Origin: Rhyacophila brunnea
Lineage: Eukaryota; Arthropoda; Insecta; Trichoptera; Rhyacophilidae
DNA length: 64,000 bases
Assembly: GCA_022495005.1 (NCBI GenBank)
Contig: JAGYXB010001062.1
Span: forward strand, 806,001 to 870,000
Direction of reading: 5' to 3'
Every line of letters starts with the position of its first letter. Positions within the stretch are counted from its first letter, which is position 1. Of the stretch, positions 48,831 through 61,344 are shown piece after piece. The notes under the pieces were generated by a model. It was not told where the DNA came from. It saw nothing but the letters and a program-made list of their open reading frames with translations, and did no database searches. Made by a program: the position numbers and the translations under genes.

Positions 48831-49118
48831 TAAAAATATATTTTTTAATATTACCGTTTAGTGTCGAACATTCATTTAATAATATAATAACCTTGACTCG
48901 TAAATATATAACTTAATATTGACCAATAGAAATATAATCTTTACTTCTGTGTTTATATTATAAATTGGACAGTGAAATCTTCCGTAATAATAAAAAAACA
49001 ACTATTATCGCAGCCTTTTCCACGTGTACAAAATCTAAGCAAATACGTAAATGACGTCACAAATTATTCAAAATTGTATGGTTAAAGGAGGCGTTCTGGA
49101 GAAGCTTTTGTTATATCA

Positions 49119-49445
49119 TAATAATTACAAGATAAAAAGAACATTTTATATACGACGTTTTTAAATTTTCTGTTGAATTATTATGCTCAATATGCTCAAA
49201 CTTTTACTTGATTGAAGTAAAGTGACTGAAGTTTATAAAAACAAACGAATATAGAATACTGAAATGTCATTTTGATTTCCTTAGTTACGCACGTATATAT
49301 TAATAATTTATTTGCTAGGACTACCCACTTAGCAACCAATAATAGTCGATTGGATTATGGATTTCCTCCGAAATAACTTTGTACTGGATAAACAACCACC
49401 GGACAAATAAGAATACGAGCTAATAAAAACGTTGTAGAAAAAAAA
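49119..49445 (+). repeat. Dispersed repeat family, copy 1 (internal deletion)
   Basis: Shares AATTACAAGATAAAAAGAAC, ACGCACGTATATATTAATAA, TTAGCAACCAATAATAG and ACCACCGGACAAATAAGAAT with copies at 55889-56315 and 63590-63960. It lacks about 170 bases present in the others between GAAATAACTT and TGTACTGGATAAAC. Confidence 0.8.
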
Positions 49446-49449
49446 TAGC

Positions 49450-50335
49450 GGCTTGAAAAGAAAAGTATGATATGATTATAATAATGTACTAACGGCAATT
49501 CTATATTTTTAATATTTGGTTTATCCACTATGCTTGCATATAGTTTTATATTCAATAATATTCTTCCTGTATTGTTAGTAAACGCCAATTATTCTGTAAA
49601 AATATGAAAACAAATCAAATCAAATAATTTTTTGGCAGGATTTGTACCTCAGATTGAAAGATATTGCATTACGTTAATAAAGGCAATTGCAATCTTAAAG
49701 CAATTATTGTACCTATAAAAATACAATAATATTATTTTTAAAAAATCTTGCCAATAACTTTGCAAAAAAGAATGGAATTATATATATTTTTAACAGATTA
49801 GTGCTCCACTATATGCTTATATTTAAGCCCTCTGGGAAAAAAATCTGAACGCCACTGAAAGGCATTGCTTTACTGCTAGTAGTACATTTCATTGTTTTTT
49901 TTTTTATAAATTCATGAAGTGAAAGTGGCTAGTGTAGATTGTCAGGCCGAAAGTGGACTTTAAAATGAGACAGTAGAAAAACAACGAACGACCCGAAGCG
50001 CTTCCGAACAAATCTACTATTTTACGACAACATAACAAGCTCTATTGGTTAACCCACGCACTTTTCTTTTCTCGACATTTCATTAATAAACCAGATAAAT
50101 TGTAAACAATCGCATTGGAATAGCAACTTAAAAATTCAACGTAAAGGTCAAAATTCGATTTAGATATATTTTGTTCACATTATTACATTACAAGTACACA
50201 ACGATAATAGAATGTGAGAATTTAAAGCGATATTCAACATTATACCAGACACCACGCACGCTGATTCGTTACTTATTATATATATATATATATATATATA
50301 TCCCGCGCCGAATTAAATAGTAAGTGTTTCAGTTA
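49450..50335. other. AT-rich stretch with (AT)n at 50277-50301
   Basis: No gene or element recognised apart from the microsatellite. Confidence 0.55.
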
Positions 50336-50343
50336 GTTGTTAC

Positions 50344-51055
50344 TAGGGAATCTAATCCCGAGCCAAAATCCTGATCCCGGGATTTCGGGATTACAATTTA
50401 ACAATCCCGGGATTGGCATTTTTTTCCTTTGGTAATATAAAATTTTTATATTTACAAATAACATTGATAAAATCGGTCAAAAATAAATCTAGTATAATTT
50501 ATACTATTTAAGACATTTATTGTTAATATTGTATACGTTTAATCTTGGAAATACATAAGTTTAATGGAGTAAATAATATTGTAATATAAATAATAATGTG
50601 AATTTAATATGAGATTGCTGTTTCTGATAGTAAAGACTTAATTAATGGGTTAGCGAGATTTAAAATAGTAAAGAAAATCATAGTGTACTTATGGCCTTTC
50701 CGCTTCATAAATCTAATTAGTCAGCAAAATATGAAACTGCCATAAAACGTATGAGATCATGGTGGAATTGCTTTGTTAGTGCTAAGCATTGTTTTTTTCC
50801 AATCTTTCTCATTTTTATTAATTTATGTGAAAAAATAAAATGAATCGGTAACGTACACATGGGTATAAATCAAACTTCATTCAAACTCAGTTTATTTCTA
50901 ATGTAGTTATTTGTTATTAAAAGAATTTTTTCTGTTATATTTTCGTTTATATTTTATTTTCCATAAAAAGTGATAAAAAAATCAATCCCGAAAGTTTCCG
51001 GATTATGTTTATCACTCCCGGGATTCATAGGTATCGAAAATAGCTCGAGATCCCT
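50344..51055. mobile_element. hAT-like miniature element (copy B), SINE-free
   Basis: Starts TAGGGAATCTAATCCCGAGCC and corresponds, in reverse, to copy A at 13695-14646 throughout: ATCCCGGGAT palindromes, TTAATGGAGTAAATAATATTG, CGTATGAGATCATGGTGG, AACTCAGTTTATTTC and TCATAGGTATCGAAAATAGCTCGAG. At about 50540-50570 the sequence CTTGGAAATACATAAGTTTAATGG runs uninterrupted where copy A carries its SINE. The right terminus is degraded. Confidence 0.85.
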
Positions 51056-53200
51056 TTACATCGTATTAACTTAGAGACCATCCATGGATGGACATCACAC
51101 AATATGGTTGCGATTTTTTTCAAACGCGGGATTCAAAGCCGTGACGCTCAGATACAGAATGGACACTATATTATTATTACTCGACTACGGCGATTGATTG
51201 TGTTTTCTGCCAATTAAAATATAATATACTTCCGCTAATAATTATTACCAAGAATACAATTTATATCCAGTGTTTATATCCAATAAAAAATAACTATTAT
51301 CCCATTTTTAAAACGATGTTTAACTAAAAATTGTACGCTTTAAAGTACGTTTTTTATTTTATTTTTTGCTGCACCTACCTACGTACGTCTTTTTAACGTA
51401 CATTTGTGTGGCTTAGTTTCCATAACGAAAGATTTTGACACCCTTTTTATGAATATAATATTGTCTGTGGTGAATTTTTGACAGCTGTCATTGATATTAA
51501 ATTGGGGAAAAGCTTTTTTTTCTAATGTTATGTGAACATTTATATACGCTATATACTAGTATGGTGTAAAATGATAATAAAGCGACAGGTAAATCTGATC
51601 TAGTGTGGAATAAAGGTGGGCCTCCGTATTTCTTTAAATAAGAAAATATGACAATATTCTTTAAAAAATGTTCACTAAATATTCCTTTCATGCATTTTTA
51701 ACTTTGTAAGCATTAAACCAACGCCATCTTGAATCCTGTTTCAGTTTTTTTTTTTTCATGTTTTTTTCATTCGCGACTTGCGAGCGAGAGTTTTATTCAA
51801 CAACACAATGCGAAAAGAAACGGTCTATGTCCCTCGGGGGTTCGCCGCTTTGTTCTCGAGTCCCCAAAGAGAATTTAAAATCCTCAATCCGTCCCTTGGA
51901 CTACGTCTGGCGGCGTCAAATCTTATATTATTTTTTTAATGAACTTAGATTATATTATTTTTATCAGTTGGATTATTATTAGCTGCGAAAGCTTGAAATT
52001 AAGTTTATTTAAACAGCAATTTCATCGTTGTTATCAGATCTGAGTCCAACCAAACCACTGCTGAATGAAATTAGATTCAGTACATTTTCTTAAATATTAT
52101 AAGAGTTACAAAAAAATACTATGATGAGATAATAAATGTCCATTGTTTGGAAGGCATTCAAGAAATCCAAATATATCACTATAATATATAGATATATCAA
52201 AAACTCATTTAGATTTTTTATTAATAGCATTACAATCAAAGGTTGAAGAAACAACAAGGAGCATTATGAAATTTTAGTACTAAAATACTTGATGGCATTA
52301 TTTTTAATATATTTCCTAGATTGTGTGGCCGTCATTATTATTTATTAATATTCATTTTCACGTAGAATCAGCCAGTATCTAACTATCGCAAACTCAATAA
52401 AATAACTAACCTCGATTATACTATTATTTATTGATATTCATTTCAACGACAGTCAGTGAAATATCCAATTATCACACACTCAATAAAATAGCTGATCTGC
52501 AATTTATTGAATAGTCATTTAAACATATTATCCAAATAGTGCGACCGTCAATAAAAATAGCGGATCATAATTGATTGGGTAGGTCACTCTATCATAACTT
52601 CTTGGACCGTCAGTATCCCAGTCTCTGTATCGCACAGCACAGCATCTCATCTTCCGAGCCACGGACCTCGGTGTATCATAACTCTTATGTTATATGTATT
52701 CATGTACCAACTTACTGTTTACGCCGTAATAAAAACTCGTTCCTCCATTCATTGGAGCAACCACCAATTTCGACTTAATGTCTCATCTCATCCTCCTACA
52801 TAGGTCTCATCCCTTTACAACCAGACCGCCAAAATAGTAAGAAAGATTTAGTAGTCAAAGCAAAATTTAATATTTTATAAATTGTTGGATATGCATCGAA
52901 AAAATATATTATGGCGATTTGTTTACACTTACAACCACCGTTTTTATTTTCACTTCTCGACACAAATGACATACCTGCGCATTTGACATATTTGTATTCA
53001 TCGAAATATCTTGTCAGTATGTACATACTGCAATAATCTTCTGGATTCGTTACATAATAGGTGAATAATTACGATTCAATTCTATATTGAGAAGCCATTT
53101 ATTTACCGACTGATCTCTTAAACACTTAAACAATCATTTTAGGATAGCTTATATCACATTTTTAATCATCATCACCGCATACCATCATAATATGATCAGT
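51056..53200. other. Mostly unassigned, with a short tandem duplication
   Basis: Contains GC-richer patches at about 51765-51920 and 52585-52760 without recognisable proteins, and the diverged tandem repeat at 52335-52510. Otherwise AT-rich. Confidence 0.45.
52335..52510. repeat. Diverged tandem duplication, unit about 90 bp
   Basis: TATTTATTAATATTCATTTTCACG...AACTATCGCAAACTCAATAAAATAACTAA is followed by TATTTATTGATATTCATTTCAACG...AATTATCACACACTCAATAAAATAGCTGA. A third, weaker partial unit may follow to about 52570. Confidence 0.65.
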
Positions 53201-53260
53201 GACATCCCTAGACAAAGTGCCACCCTTAAGCAGATATCAAACATTTTTAGTCTCAAATTC
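53201..53260 (+). mobile_element. hAT terminal fragment (family of 57560-58422)
   Basis: CAGTGACATCCCTAGACAAAGTGCC and CTTAAGCAG parallel CAGTGACGTCTCTAGACAAAATGCC at 57560. The rest of the element is missing. Confidence 0.55.
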
Positions 53261-53366
53261 TATGCAAAATTGTTAGGTGCATACCGTGTCTACCTATTTT
53301 ACTATCTTAAACTAACAAATGTAATAAAAAATCTCGGAAAAAATTAAGTACAGTCAGCATTTAGAC

Positions 53367-54296
53367 CAGTGGTCGGCAACCTACTACCCGTGGATAATTA
53401 AATTACCCACTACAACATGTTGAGTAACCCGCCAAGAAAATATGATAATAGTTTAAATTCACAGCTTCAGGGTAAAAAAACACACTGTTCTAAAATTATT
53501 TGAATGTTGGAAAGGTTTTTGTTTGAAATTAACTGTATTTGAAAATGATATCAAAAGTAAAATAATTAAATATTTTCCACCAATAAAAACACACGAAGGC
53601 ATTGAAGATATAGATATAAATATAATTGTGAAATAGGTATATCAACGCTATAAAAACAGAATTTGACGATTTAAATACGTATGGTCTAATGTTTAGCTTT
53701 ATTATAAAACAGGATGAGATCGATTTAAACGAGCTTGAGCTTAAATATTTTGAATATCTTGGAATAAATAATCTGGAATTATAATGTATTGAATTCAAAT
53801 GTTCAGTTCTATGGACAAATAAATTTAAAGATCTTTGCCAGAATCTTGAAAACACAGAACACGATCACATGAATGCAACATCATCATGCTGGGCGTCATT
53901 ACCACAAAAATTTTCATTCTTAAAATAATAGCATTTGGTTCAACATATTCTTGTGAGCAAACATTTTCTCAGATGAAATGTGTCCAGAATACAATCAAAT
54001 TTGATCAACACTAGAGAATCTTGATTCCTGTGTTCGAATTACGACAACTACGTATATGCCAAATGTTGAAGCAAAAAACATTCAAAACCAAGGAAACAAC
54101 TAATTGTACAAATATACGTATTATATTATATATTTTATATCTATGTAAGTATCTATAAGATATTTTTTATTTTATAAAAATGCAAATTGTTTTTTTTTTT
54201 AATATTAAAAATTTGTTTCAAACTTTTACCCACTAACCAAATATTTTTTCAAAATTAAATTTTTTACCCAGTTTTTCAAAAGGTTGCCGACCACCG
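53367..54296 (+). mobile_element. hAT element with perfect TSD and transposase relic
   Basis: Ends CAGTGGTCGGCAACCT and AGGTTGCCGACCACCG are inverted repeats with one mismatch. A perfect 8-bp duplication ATTTAGAC flanks it (53359-53366 and 54297-54304), with the central TA preferred by Buster-type hATs. Broken plus-strand frames give LWTNKFKDLCQNLE, CWASLPQKFSF and then STYSCEQTFSQMKC (53935-53985), the hAT C-terminal dimerisation region. The catalytic core is missing and frames are disrupted. Confidence 0.85.
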
Positions 54297-54304
54297 ATTT
54301 AGAC

Positions 54305-54715
54305 GAAACCTACTCTCAAACAGCGATGGTTTTAGGCAAGTAGAGGACTTAGATACTGATAAGTTTAGAGTCCCCTTTGTTATTTCTTTAAACTAAGATG
54401 TCGGCACTTTCTAACGAAGCAACCGCATCATCCGCTTTTATGTTCATTCATTAATGTACCACCTTTATGTAACGCATGGCCATCTTACCCCACGGGACGT
54501 CAATGCATATAATGCCATTTAGGTTTTAAACTACATGAACTCGGCAACTTCGTAAATGGAACATAACACTACAAAAATTAAATCTATATACAGTACTGCA
54601 TGCAGTCTGCTCATATGGTAATTATTCTAGTGTACTTGGAATCCGCATGAGCATGAATGGGCCTGCATTCAACCCACATATACTCGTATAAAGGTCTCCC
54701 GTGTAACTATGAGAC
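54305..54715. other. Unassigned spacer
   Basis: No ORF or repeat recognised between the hAT element and the LINE fragment that follows. Confidence 0.5.
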
Positions 54716-54734
54716 ATGGCATCTCGAATATCAC

Positions 54735-55048
54735 CACTTTTAAGCTTTGAGAATCGACTTCTTCGCAGAATCTTAGTGGTTTATTGGAACGACCGTGTTA
54801 CAAATACTCGAGCTCGTGACCGAGTATGGCAGCCCTCGGTGAATGACGGTGGTTATGACGAGGTGCGTAACCTGGGGAATACGATACTACGCACCATTAT
54901 GGCACAGCAACAGGGATACCGTCATCGTGATCTCGCTATACAGCGATATACGCGTTGCAGGTCTGAAATGGGAGAAGGCGAAAAACGTGGCGATGGACTA
55001 AGGAAAGTACTCTATGCTTTGATGCTGCAGTGTAATAACGTAAAGTAG
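54735..55048 (+). pseudogene. LINE reverse transcriptase C-terminal fragment
   Basis: An open frame reads LSFENRLLRRILVVYWNDRV, TNTRARDRVWQPSV and later RRHRDLAIQRY-like text. 'RLLR-IL-V-W-DRV-N---R' is the LINE thumb pattern that follows the polymerase. The fragment is open to a stop at 55046 but lacks the palm domain; it continues into AT-rich DNA. Confidence 0.55.
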
Positions 55049-55059
55049 TAGAAGTAGAA

Positions 55060-55885
55060 AAAATAAAAAAAATGTGACGTAGGTATTTCGACCGACTTAT
55101 TTACAATCTGGATTATAATGTATTTTGTACACCGACAATATTTCAAAAACTCCGCGGGATTATTCTGTTTGTGGTCATTATTTCCGAAACTTTTCTCTTT
55201 CTTTTCTTTCTCTTTGCACCAGTTCACTTATTCATTATGGTGGCTGAAAAGTTGTTTACTGACAATTCTTCAACGGTGCGTGATTTGGCAAAGAATCGGG
55301 ATTCCGAGAAGAAAAATGTACTTCTGGGTCACTTCAGATAATAAAGTTATCAAACACTGCAATGTTCATGTTTGCTAGTCTATATTATAACCATCCAATT
55401 ACATTTTATGATAATTAAAATATTTTCCTTTTATCTCAGTATTGTCAAAATTCCTCGATTTTATTTACTAGCAATAATAGTGGCGTGAGACTGGGTTGGG
55501 ATTTTTTTTAATAATCTGTAATATACCTACATATTACTAGTACATATGAGACGTCCACAATTGAATATTTGAACATGTTAATTTCTAAGTAACCTTACTA
55601 CTCCTCGATTTTTAGATAATCGCAAAAAATTTCAAGCACATTTAGGACTACAAATAGAATTGGTATTACATACTATCAGTAAATAATTAAAAAAAGCAAA
55701 TAGCGAAATAAAATGATCTTAGCATCACAAAATTAATTAGACATCATCTTTAAAATTAATCCTAAAAATGGTTTATAAAATGGCGACTGATGAAAATAAA
55801 TGAATTTGCAATCACTCCGGTTTAATTTCATTTAAAACTAACAAACTGAGCCGGATTATAGAATGGAAAACTGTTTACAGAATTA
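55060..55885. other. AT-rich stretch, nothing recognised
   Basis: Short ORFs on both strands at 55012-55378 show no family signature. Confidence 0.5.
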
Positions 55886-55888
55886 GAA

Positions 55889-56315
55889 TCAAATAATTAC
55901 AAGATAAAAAGAACTTTTTGTATACAACGTTTTTAAATCTTCTGTTGAATCATATAAACTTGACTTGACTAGCTTAAACGATCAAAAAAAATTGTACTTG
56001 ACATATTATATTCATTTAATTAGTAACGCACGTATATATTTATAATTTAGTTGCTAGGACTCCAGAGCCCTAGCAACCAATAATGGTGTCGAAATAACTT
56101 TTCATACAAAACAGAATTAACTGAAAATGAATTCAATTCTACTTCAAGATGGCTAAAAGTATTAAAAAAATGCATTGGCATCGTGTTCTGATATATTCTA
56201 AAAGTTTCAAATGTCTAGATAGTCGGGAAGTTAGTTAAAAATCGATTGCAAGATTTGTATCGGACAAAGAACCACCGGACAAATAAGAATACGAGCTAAG
56301 AAAAACGTTGTAAAA
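55889..56315 (+). repeat. Dispersed repeat family, copy 2 (fullest copy)
   Basis: Runs from AATTACAAGATAAAAAGAAC through ACGCACGTATATATTTATAA, CTAGCAACCAATAATGG, CAAGATGGCTAAAAGTATTAA, GCATTGGCATCGTGTTCTGA to ACCACCGGACAAATAAGAATACG. The region from about 56024 matches 63590-63910 in reverse. No ORF. Confidence 0.85.
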
Positions 56316-56319
56316 TAGT

Positions 56320-57428
56320 AAAAATGGAAGTTAACAACTTTGAAAATAATAGCCTCATTTGTAATAAACGACGTTTTTGTTTGTCAAACGCAAATGGTTG
56401 CTTTGAATTTTGTTTTAACTAAACTACAAAAAACTATTTTTATATTAATTATGAATTATTCTTTTTTTTAATGTTTTTAGATAAGTATGTGTTTATTAAT
56501 TTTTACAATAAAATCTTATTATTGCAGTTTTATTTAGTTTATTAAATATTTTTTATAATATTTATAATATTTTGTATCAATTTAGAAGTGGACTGAATTG
56601 CTGCTGACCAATATTCAAGTATGTGGAATAAATATTACATACTATGTTTTATTTTAAATAATACAATGTCTTTGCACAAAGCATTGATAGCTAAACAGCT
56701 ATTAAAGTGATTCTACTATAATAGTAATGTATTTGGTGACAAATTGTTGTCCAATATACAGCCTAGACCCATTCATTATTACGTCTTTATATTTGACTTG
56801 GGACCCTTTCCATCAGCTATTTGTGAAAAGTCACATAAGTAAGGATCAACCTTAGCCATTCTAAAGAAATACCTTTTCCATGTTGGGAATTCGACTATTT
56901 GGATTTTATAGACATCTAATGAAGATTTTTTTTATTGGACATTTTCGGTCGATGTCACTTTCCTTTACCTCCTTATAAATTCAAAACGAACTCTGGCAGA
57001 TTGACAGATATTTGATATTATGATCTTATTCACAATGCCGATTGAAATTCGATATTAAAAGGCTGAGTACAAAAAAGTAATTTCCTGCCTCGAATATTCC
57101 ACCTTTGGAGAATTAATACCCGCCATCTATTGACGAGTTGATTTAAATATTGTTTTTAGAATCATTGTGTACGAGTAGATACCTACCATGAATAAAATCG
57201 GATTGAATTTATAAAAAATCTTATATTATTATAATATTTTTACCTTCACTTATATTAAAAATATTTTTATGAATATTATATTATATTGGACGAATAAATT
57301 AATATTATTATATACCTCACATAATATAAAATCACGAATATGCTTGAATACCAAAAATACAATCAGTTCGAATTCTCATTTACAAAATATGCCGTTAGGA
57401 TTGTTGGCAAGAGATTAAATATGAAAGT
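56320..57428. other. AT-rich stretch, nothing recognised
   Basis: No gene or element boundary supported. Confidence 0.55.
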
Positions 57429-57429
57429 A

Positions 57430-57535
57430 CTTGATGGAATTTGAATTTAAGTTTTGTACTATTCTATTTAGGTCGTTTTTCGCAACCCGGGTTTCGCCTT
57501 ACGGCATCTTCAGGCGCCGTGTAAACTCACCAAAG
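57430..57535 (-). repeat. Dispersed repeat, copy 2 (partner at 39245-39345)
   Basis: The reverse complement reads GCGCCTGAAGATGCCGTAAGG, AACCCGGGTTGCGAAAAACG, GAATAGTACAAAACTTAAAT, parallel to the copy at 39245. Class not assigned. Confidence 0.65.
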
Positions 57536-57559
57536 GTAAACACACTATTACCTACCTAC

Positions 57560-58422
57560 CAGTGACGTCTCTAGACAAAATGCCGCCACTAGGCAGCGCC
57601 AAAATCCCTCCCCCCATTTTTATACATTATTTTTTATCATCCTTTCATGACTCCAATAACTAAGAAATGTATTGTATGGATTCTTTAATAACAAAATATA
57701 TACCACTACATCTAATTTAAATGCCATCGCTACTTAAATAGACAATATTGCGAGTTTCCACGGTTTCAGGTAAGTATGTACTTATCTATAATTGGGAATG
57801 GGACAACTGGACTCCGGACAATTGGACGCCGCACTGTCGTAGACACGTATACAGAACGTGGACGAGGTATTTTAATTAGTTTCTATCTACTGCTTAGTAG
57901 TTTTAATTCATTTTACTGTTAATATAATGTATTCTTTCTTGCGGATTGAGAATTACCATGCCTAAGGCTTTATATAAAATAAAAAACTCTTTTTTCGTTG
58001 GACCTTAAACATATGCACGATTTAATCATTATGTACGTCTGCATATTTACATTCTCACTAACTATTAAAACATAATATAATCATTTAAATATAAATATTA
58101 TTATTAAATACTTTTTTTTCAAGTACCTATAAGTACCTAACGTCTATATATTTTCGAATTCCGTGGCGTCCAGTTGTCCCGGTGCCAAATCGACCTAGAC
58201 CCCTGTAATTTTCAAATCTGCACGTATCATTGCTTGTCATCAAGAACGTGGCGTCGACAACGAAAGTAAGCTAGACATCGCGAACAGCCCTGTTAAACCT
58301 TGTATGTTAATTAATAAATCTTGTTCCAACTGTATACCGATTTCTATATATGCCTAATGATTCTCCTCGATTTGCCGCCCTTCGAGTAACTGCCGCCCCC
58401 AAGCCCCCAAGGGTCATCACTG
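57560..58422. mobile_element. hAT-like non-autonomous element with nested TIR unit
   Basis: Starts CAGTGACGTCTC and ends GGGTCATCACTG, short inverted ends. The 8-bp flanks CTACCTAC (57552-57559) and CTACATAC (58423-58430) differ at one base and fit the nTnnnnAn target of Ac-type hATs. Inside, GGGACAACTGGACTCC (57797 region) and GGCGTCCAGTTGTCCC (58165 region) form a second inverted pair, suggesting another element nested in it. No transposase recognised. Confidence 0.65.
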
Positions 58423-58565
58423 CTACATACACATATTTAATATAATAAAGAGAGTAACTTGAATATTTTGTAGCAATTTTAAAAGTGTGGTTAATTTACT
58501 AATTTAGTATCTTTAAAAAAATAGTACTATCCACATTATCAATATTGTATTCAAAACTGCAAGCG

Positions 58566-58775
58566 CTATCGATGATTCTTCATATTTTCTATGAATCTTC
58601 TTCTGTCATGTCCTTGCGAGAGATGTGCCCATACTCTTCCCAACCATGCCTTGGCTACCGTAATGACCACGTCATTGGCTTCAAATATAGCACCGACGGG
58701 GCAACTGATTATAACGAGCAAAGAGACCATCACATGCTCTACGGTTTCTTCGGCGCCACATTCACAGTTTGAAGG
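58566..58775 (-). pseudogene. LINE C-terminal Cys-rich fragment
   Basis: The minus frame reads CECGAEETVEHVM, and later VITVAKAWLGRVW. A 'C-CG---ET--H----C' motif ends many LINE polyproteins, after RT. The final Cys position is displaced, so a small indel is likely. It is short and isolated. Confidence 0.45.
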
Positions 58776-58799
58776 TATAGTAACAACTATTAACATAAA

Positions 58800-60600
58800 A
58801 TATAGCTAACGATTTCAGACGATAATTATTAAATACTCGTCACTCGAACTTATCACATTACATTGTATTACATCTAATCAGTAGTCGATATCAAACCTTT
58901 CAATCATGCTGTTCACAAAATAATCTCTCAATTGAACAATCGTTCTTCGCATACTTTGTTTATCCGCAATAGGCATTAATCTATCAAAATAACAAAATCA
59001 TACTATCATGTCAGATTAAAATATAATATATAAAACAATAATCCGCAATTGAAACAGTTCTGTGTTTATTAATTAAATATACATCCATATAAAATTAAGC
59101 TTAGTAGTTGGACATCGTAATTCATAAACAATCAAACTCATCATTAACCCAACCATTTTTTCAACAAACCACAGAGTGACTCAAAAAGTACAGTGTAACC
59201 GGGAGAGTGGTTGTCACAGTGAGTGAGAACCAGACCAGATAGCCAGCCTCGTCATCATTAAAGGTCAGTGCCTAGAATCATTGGTTTAACCCCCCACCCT
59301 CTAGCATCTAAATTATCTCGTCCTATTACTGTATATTAAAAAGCGCAGCCACAAGCAGTAACAAACATTATAATAACGATAAAAAAAATTTAACAACATT
59401 TTAATGTTAATGTTTTTTTTTATTCCGACATGAATGGAAAATATTGTTAATATACAGATGTTCTTCGTCTGGACTAGGCTAGTCATCAATTAAAAATATC
59501 CGTTAGAATTAACGAGTTTTGGGTATAATATAACAATTCTGGAATAAGTACTAACAAAACTTTAAAACTAAACTTTTTAAAAATTTAGCATATAAAAATA
59601 TATCGTTGTATTTTCATTGTATAAAAATATTTGATTAATAATCTTACGTCTTAAATAAACTATTTTGAATTAATTGCTGTTTGATTTAATTTCTAAAGAT
59701 GGTTCTACGGGAATATATCTAATTAATGGTATAATATATTATCTACTATGGGAATTATGCTATAGAGAAGCTAAGAAGTTATGTTATATGATATTTTCCC
59801 TGAGTGCTGTAACAATTTTCAGTTTATAACACGTGCGATCCGAGCGCACGTGTCCACATACGTGATCATGAGAATTGAAAAACCTTAAGCCGCCGCATCT
59901 TCGTTAGAGAGAGGTGAAAACTTAAGAAAACTTTTGAATTTTCCAAACGAGAAAAGAAAGTTTGTTTGTTAACTCAATCAGATTGCTGGTATGCGGCTAC
60001 GGGACGTGATAAAATTTCAATATTTCTTCTTTTGGTATCCCTCCTCGGCGTCGCGTCGCTTCCTCGGGCGTCGTCATGTGTGATTTTCTTAGGTGAGAGA
60101 CAAAATATTATATTATTGTATTATATAGCCGAAATAAAAAATAAAGAAACAATATGCCGTTTATTGGATATTGAAATAAATGTTCAATATTTTAAAACGG
60201 CTGCTGCTTGTTCGTACCAATTTTATGTATTTGCCATATTATAAGACCACATAAAAATGATAATATTGCGCAATGAGATTAACGCTTTCGCTGCTGAATA
60301 GATAATGAGATTTTAATTGCCCCCTTTAAAATGCACGTTAATTATATCGATCGGCCGCCTGGTCATTACGCACCGTGTGCGTCTTCCGCGTCCAAAGTAT
60401 TAATAAGGGCTATACATGTGTACTTATAAGTATTGCAATGGTTTCTAGAGACATTTCAAATCCTCCAGATTTTCAATAAAAACTAAAGTTAAAATGTTCC
60501 AGCGAATGTGAATCAAATGTATACTACGTATCTACATATAGATTTTTGTTGGTCAACTGTTTGTTGAATCCTAGTTAAAGAAAAATTATGAGTAAAAATT
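58800..60600. other. Unassigned stretch with two GC-richer patches
   Basis: Patches at about 59990-60090 and 60340-60410 stand out from the AT-rich background. The first is open in one frame and ends in TTAGGTGAGAG, a good splice-donor-like sequence, but the frame has no ATG. Nothing else recognised. Confidence 0.4.
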
Positions 60601-60613
60601 CAATGTTTGTGAA

Positions 60614-60679
60614 CGTGTTTGAACATGTACCTAACCGAAAAAAAATCTTTTTTTTTTAAACGGTACATGTTCAAACACG
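60614..60679. repeat. 18-bp perfect inverted repeat with 30-bp loop
   Basis: CGTGTTTGAACATGTACC (60614-60631) and GGTACATGTTCAAACACG (60662-60679) are exact complements around an A-run/T-run loop. The right arm is the end of the long dispersed repeat (60655-61340); its other copy has the arm only once. Confidence 0.85.
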
Positions 60680-61340
60680 CGCGTTAACATGATCTTACTC
60701 CCTGCTTCAATTTTAGTTTGTCAATTTATGGCTACGGCCGTATGTTGTAGCTTAACCACTGGGGGATGACAAACGAAATGGCGTATTTCAAAAAAACACT
60801 ACCTTATTCTTAGGTCAATAATTATTATAAAAAAATCATTATTCGTAGGATGTTTATCACACTTGAATGTTATAATTAATATAATAATATATAATTAGTA
60901 TCTTTAGAATTATCTTCAAATGTGTTAATCTTGCCCATTTTTTGAATAATAAAATGCCTAATTCTTGTCAAATTTGGGATCACAGAGATAAACAATATAA
61001 TTTTTTATCGTAAATATTTCACTATAATAATGTCGATATAAATTATACTGATGGTTTTATAAATGCGTTTAAAAATTAATAAATGTAAAAAATCTTAACA
61101 CCGCTGCACATTTATGTACTGAAATATGACTATATTCTAAAACACTAGATCGAGAGGTTTAAAAGAATACAATTTTATGTAATAAAAATACTTTATGCAG
61201 TCATCAAATGTTTAAAATAAATATAAAGGATAAGAAAGCTTCAAAATTATATAAATAGATTATCTACAACGTTTAAGGAATGTCCAGGATCATGCTTTGA
61301 AAATAGAACAAAAGCTCCATTTTGACCTACGCTGAGCATG
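60655..61340 (-). repeat. Long dispersed repeat, copy 2
   Basis: Reverse-orientation partner of 34984-35670, nearly equal in length. It includes GTCAATTTATGGCTACGGCC, TATGTTGTAGCTTAACCACTG, ACTTTATGCAGTCATCAAATG and TTTGACCTACGCTGAGCATG. No ORF. Confidence 0.85.
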
Positions 61341-61344
61341 TCCC

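Noticed and set aside
53529..53855. Minus ORF of 108 codons
   Set aside because: It lies antisense inside the hAT element and is an AT-rich shadow frame.
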